Source of the DNA: Seribacter sp963934295
Lineage (GTDB): Bacteria; Verrucomicrobiota; Verrucomicrobiia; Opitutales; Seribacteraceae
DNA: 9,592 nucleotides
Assembly (NCBI GenBank): GCA_963934295.1
Contig: CAWVXY010000077.1
Span: 1-9,592 of the forward strand
Reading direction: 5' to 3'
The notes below the pieces were generated by a model. It ran no database searches and was not told the origin of the DNA. It was given only the letters and a program-made list of their open reading frames with translations. Position numbers and translations under genes: made by a program. Below are positions 7,416 to 9,592 of the stretch, in pieces; positions within the stretch are counted from its first letter, which is position 1, and every line of letters begins with the position of its first letter.

Positions 7416-8276
7416 TCAATCGTCCTCATCATCCTCATGTTCGTGGTGGTGATCTTCTTCCCGCCACTCTTCCCAAATTTCTCGGGCTTCATGCTCAGAC
7501 ATTTTCCCTAGTCTTACCGCTGCTTTCATTCCGCGGGCAACCTGTTCCCAAAGTTCTTCCTCATCTTCCCACAATGGACGAACTCCGCCTCGTTCACGGG
7601 AATGCTCGCTTTCTGCCTCATGATGACGATGCAGGTTTCTCTCTGCTTCCTCTATTTCACGGTATGCCCTAGCCATAATCCGTTCAGCATCCTCTTCACT
7701 CATATGGCCTTTCTCGACTGCCTGATTTATTTTTTTCTGTTGGTTTTCCAAATCAATTTCACGATGGGCAAGATGGATTTCCCTTTGTAAATTACGCCGC
7801 ATTTCTTGTTCTTCTCTGCGAGCTTCGTTTTCGCTGAGGTCTCCCTCACGAACTGCTGAGTGTAACTCTTTCATACTCTCTTCGATTTCAAGGTGAAGTT
7901 TACGGGCAACTTCTTCTTTCAGTCGTTGGGTCTGTTTGATCCGCTCGTATTCGGAATCAGCCTCTTTGCGGGACATCCGCCCGGAACTCACTGCTCCTTC
8001 AATCTCACCCTTTACTCTAGTCCAATGAGCTTCTTTTTCTCGTTCATGATGTTTACGCTGGAGTTCCTCCAGTTTGCGGCGACCCTCTTCATGGGAAATC
8101 TTTCCTGCTCGTACTGCTTCATGGATACCTCTTTGCTCATGATGGATTCGTCTCGGTGCTTCTCTCTCTCCTCTCCCACGAGGCTCCCTTTCTCGTTCCC
8201 GATGATCATCAGCAAAAGAATAAAAATTCAAAAGGGAGAAAATAGTAATGGGTATTAGAATAAGGGATTTTTTCAT
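7416..8276 (-). CDS. Secreted charged coiled-coil protein with five short hairpin repeats
   Basis: I recognise no named family. The protein has 286 residues with signal peptide MKKSLILIPITIFSLLNFYSFA (1-22); ATG 8276 is chosen because it places this signal at the very N-terminus. The mature part is almost wholly charged helix, very rich in Glu, Arg, His and Lys. An Arg/Glu stretch (25-43) leads into five copies of a 20-residue motif, hydrophobic-x-x-A-V-x-x-G-x-(I/M/L)-S-x-x-E/D-A/G, beginning at residues 51, 92, 138, 183 and 250, joined by longer helices. The motif resembles SHOCT-like short helical hairpins (G-x-I-T/S-x-x-E turn) but the match is by eye. Residues 216-225 are His-rich, and the tail (275-286, HHHEHEDDEDD) could bind divalent metals. 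The only tryptophans are W85, W236, W243, W268 and W271, four of them near the C-terminus. It follows the Cys-rich paralogue by 47 bp. A role in metal binding or envelope scaffolding is inference. Confidence 0.8.
   Translation of the reverse strand: MKKSLILIPITIFSLLNFYSFADDHREREREPRGRGEREAPRRIHHEQRGIHEAVRAGKISHEEGRRKLEELQRKHHEREKEAHWTRVKGEIEGAVSSGRMSRKEADSEYERIKQTQRLKEEVARKLHLEIEESMKELHSAVREGDLSENEARREEQEMRRNLQREIHLAHREIDLENQQKKINQAVEKGHMSEEDAERIMARAYREIEEAERNLHRHHEAESEHSRERGGVRPLWEDEEELWEQVARGMKAAVRLGKMSEHEAREIWEEWREEDHHHEHEDDEDD
7470..8126 (-). repeat. Five copies of a 20-residue coding repeat
   Basis: The copies lie at 8067-8126 (IHEAVRAGKISHEEG), 7944-8003 (IEGAVSSGRMSRKEA), 7806-7865 (LHSAVREGDLSENEA), 7671-7730 (INQAVEKGHMSEEDA) and 7470-7529 (MKAAVRLGKMSEHEA). 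Start-to-start spacing is 41, 46, 45 and 67 residues. The AV pair, the Gly, the Ser and the acidic residue before Ala/Gly are kept in all five, while the DNA has diverged, so these are old protein repeats rather than a recent tandem duplication. A sixth copy is in the neighbouring gene at 8969-9028 (IKQAVKAGKITEKEG). Confidence 0.8.
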
Positions 8277-8323
8277 AAGCCGAAGAAGTCTATGTGTCAG
8301 CAAGGAGAGAAAAGGAAATTAGC

Positions 8324-9136
8324 TTACTTCTTTTTCTTCTTTTTTGAGCATTCTTGTTTTTCGAGGGTGCAAGTTTTTCCTCCCTTTTTACAGGCAGCAG
8401 AATCTTTCTTAGAACCGGATCCAGATTTATTACATCCTCCTGATTTACAGGCATCCTTCTTTCCGCATTCCTCTTTTCCTTTTTTACAGGCAGACTTTTC
8501 GTTCTTTTTTCCACAATCTGATTTACCCTTGGAATCTGGGCAAGTCTTCCCATCTCTAGCAGGACCGTGACCAGGACCTCTGCCCATAGGAGCAATCATA
8601 CCCTTGTGTGGACCACCCCGGCGCATCTTTGAATGGGAACCATGTCCTTGCGGATGTGTGCCACTAGGTCGATGCCCTCCTCTGATCTGCATTTCCATCT
8701 GCTTACGGCGCATATCCCATTGTAAATTCTCCATATCCCAGTCACGACGCTCGCGATCAAATTCACGCTGCATGCGCTCACGCTCATGATTTAATTGCAT
8801 CAACTGCATATCATGCTCTTGCTCGAGGCGTTCCAATTCGAATTCCAATTCACGAATTTCAATCTCATGCTCAAGTTCTTCCACTTCTCCCCATTCCTCT
8901 TCGTCTTCATCCCACTCATGATCGTCATGCTCTTCCTCATTATCGTGACCATGTTCACGAAGGACAGCATGCCATTTTTCCCACCCTTCTTTCTCAGTGA
9001 TTTTGCCGGCTTTCACCGCCTGCTTGATACGTTCGCCCATTTTGTGGAGCTCGTGCTTATGATTGTCCGCGGAAACGGAAAGCATTAAACAGAGGAAAAA
9101 ACAGACAGACAATATAGATACGAGTGACTTTTTCAT
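8324..9136 (-). CDS. Secreted coiled-coil protein with His/acidic segment and Cys/Lys-rich tail
   Basis: No known family is recognised. The start at 9136 gives 270 residues and puts signal peptide MKKSLVSILSVCFFLCLMLSVSA (1-23) at the N-terminus. Regions in order: one hairpin motif shared with the neighbour (37-56, IKQAVKAGKITEKEG); a His/Asp/Glu-rich stretch (61-82); an acidic then mixed-charge coiled coil (83-151) rich in Met, Gln and Leu; a Gly/His/Arg/Pro linker (152-195); and a tail with nine cysteines at 199, 208, 217, 224, 230, 235, 249, 256 and 263, spaced by Lys/Gly/Ser and ending in six lysines. There are no CxC or CxxC clusters, so this is not a classical metallothionein; the His and Cys segments still suggest metal or redox interactions. 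The acidic core and basic tail could bind each other or anionic polymers. The signal, shared motif and adjacency mark it as a distant paralogue of the next gene. Function unknown. Confidence 0.78.
   Translation of the reverse strand: MKKSLVSILSVCFFLCLMLSVSADNHKHELHKMGERIKQAVKAGKITEKEGWEKWHAVLREHGHDNEEEHDDHEWDEDEEEWGEVEELEHEIEIRELEFELERLEQEHDMQLMQLNHERERMQREFDRERRDWDMENLQWDMRRKQMEMQIRGGHRPSGTHPQGHGSHSKMRRGGPHKGMIAPMGRGPGHGPARDGKTCPDSKGKSDCGKKNEKSACKKGKEECGKKDACKSGGCNKSGSGSKKDSAACKKGGKTCTLEKQECSKKKKKK
8348..8542 (-). other. Coding segment for the Cys/Lys-rich tail
   Basis: Residues 199-263 hold nine cysteines separated by 8, 8, 6, 5, 4, 13, 6 and 6 residues, mostly inside small units such as ACKKG, ECGKK and ACKSGG. 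At DNA level TTTACAGGCA recurs at 8387-8396, 8444-8453 and 8483-8492, each coding for part of an A-C-K unit, which points to growth of the tail by short internal duplications. Apart from the first copies near 199 and 208, nearly every cysteine is next to lysine or within two residues of it. Confidence 0.6.
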
Positions 9137-9247
9137 ATAAGGTATTGGGTTAACGAAAAATGAAATTACATAACAAAACATAATAAAAACAAAGTAAACT
9201 TCTTTTTGACGCTTGATCTCCTTTTGTTGAAATTTCAATCTAGCACC
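9137..9247. promoter_or_regulatory. Divergent intergenic region with a 12-bp palindrome
   Basis: This AT-rich gap of 111 bp separates the start of the Cys-rich coiled-coil gene (minus, 9136) from the start of the second sulfatase (plus, 9248). It contains a perfect palindrome TTGAAATTTCAA at 9227-9238, 9 bp before the sulfatase ATG. A plus-strand promoter could be TTGACG (9206-9211) with TGAAAT (9228-9233), 16 bp apart, which would make the palindrome overlap the -10 box and leave a very short leader. For the minus strand, TATTAT at 9180-9185 is a possible -10 without a good -35. Neither start has a Shine-Dalgarno sequence. Confidence 0.35.
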
Positions 9248-9592
9248 ATGTATCGTACTTTTCTTCCTTTTTTATTCCTATTATCATCCATTTCTACTCA
9301 GGCTGAAAGGCCTAATATCATCCTCGTCTTCATTGACGATATGGGATGGGGAGACTTTTCCTGCTTTGGAAATGAGCATGCCAATACTCCTCACATTGAC
9401 CGGCTTGCTAAAGAAGGGCTGCGCTTCGATCAGTTTTATGTCAACTCGCCCATCTGCTCTCCATCCCGAGTGGCTATTTCCACCGGACAATATCCCCAGA
9501 AGTGGAAAATCACTTCCTACTTGAGCAACCGGGACCATAATAAAAAACGCGGCATGGCTCAGTGGCTCGATCCCAAAGCACCCATGCTAGCT
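9248..9592 (+). CDS. Secreted formylglycine-dependent sulfatase (N-terminal part)
   Basis: The first 115 codons of a second sulfatase; the frame is open to the right edge of the window. A signal peptide (about 1-19, ending STQA) is followed by RPNIILVFIDDMGWGDFSCF, with the metal-binding aspartates D30 and D31. NTPHIDRLAKEGLRFDQFYV leads to the active-site signature C70-S-P-S-R74 and then STGQYP. Cys70 would become formylglycine. It resembles the upstream sulfatase at 4203 in architecture but differs in the loop after the signature (KWKITSYLSNRDHNKKRG), so the two are not recent duplicates and probably act on different sulfate positions or glycans. It is divergent from the coiled-coil gene. 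ATG 9248 is the natural start because the signal peptide begins there; no ribosome site is visible. Confidence 0.93.
   Translation, partial: MYRTFLPFLFLLSSISTQAERPNIILVFIDDMGWGDFSCFGNEHANTPHIDRLAKEGLRFDQFYVNSPICSPSRVAISTGQYPQKWKITSYLSNRDHNKKRGMAQWLDPKAPMLA

Noticed and set aside
7064..7672. A 202-codon open frame on the plus strand, with hydrophobic stretches
   Set aside because: It is antisense to the DUF1080 and repeat coiled-coil genes. Its hydrophobic content is explained by the reverse complement of Glu/Lys/Arg codons, and it spans the end of one real gene and the start of another.
7470..8126. Repeats read as EF-hand calcium loops
   Set aside because: The G-x-I-S-x-x-E pattern looks like the second half of an EF-hand loop, but the required Asp/Asn at loop positions 1, 3 and 5 are absent, and the turn is too short.
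8387..8492. TTTACAGGCA copies as a CRISPR-like or mobile repeat
   Set aside because: The repeats are 10 bp, irregularly spaced, inside a coding frame and explained by repeated A-C-K codons; no cas genes are present.

Overview
The window comes from a heterotrophic bacterium of the Planctomycetota/Verrucomicrobiota group. Families expanded in that group lie side by side: a cytochrome-type DUF1549/DUF1553 protein, a Tat-exported DUF1501 protein, formylglycine sulfatases, a DUF1080 (3-keto-disaccharide hydrolase-like) protein and a Tat-exported sugar phosphate isomerase/epimerase-like protein. Base composition is moderate, intergenic DNA is AT-rich, and almost none of the start codons has a recognisable Shine-Dalgarno sequence. 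Which of the two phyla it belongs to cannot be settled from this sequence. Every predicted protein carries an export signal, so the window encodes an envelope or extracellular programme, most likely for breaking down sulfated or modified glycans.

Layout. Positions 1-221 (minus) hold the start of the epimerase-like protein. A 98-bp AT-rich gap separates it from a divergent plus-strand set: DUF1549/DUF1553 cytochrome (320-2689), DUF1501 protein (2709-4139) and sulfatase (4203-5537). This is probably one transcription unit. It converges on a minus-strand block that reads, in transcription order, 9136 to 5547: a Cys/His-rich charged coiled-coil protein (8324-9136), a second charged coiled-coil protein with five copies of a short hairpin repeat (7416-8276), the DUF1080 protein (6589-7374) and a secreted TolB-like beta-propeller protein (5547-6497). 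A second sulfatase starts at 9248 on the plus strand and runs off the right edge, divergent from the coiled-coil gene.

How the genes may work together (inference). The sulfatases would remove sulfate esters, the DUF1080 protein could act on oxidised (3-keto) sugars or bind glycans, and the epimerase-like protein could act on released sugars. The cytochrome/DUF1501 pair is a recurrent neighbour pair in these phyla with no firmly established biochemical role. The two coiled-coil proteins do not fit this scheme. They are related by their N-termini and by a shared motif (hydrophobic-x-x-A-V-x-x-G-x-hydrophobic-S/T-x-x-E/D-A/G), and they carry His/acidic and Cys/Lys-rich segments that suggest metal or redox chemistry in the envelope. 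They are the least described part of the window. No tRNA, rRNA, CRISPR array, transposase or integrase was seen, and no gene-free stretch exceeds 300 bases.
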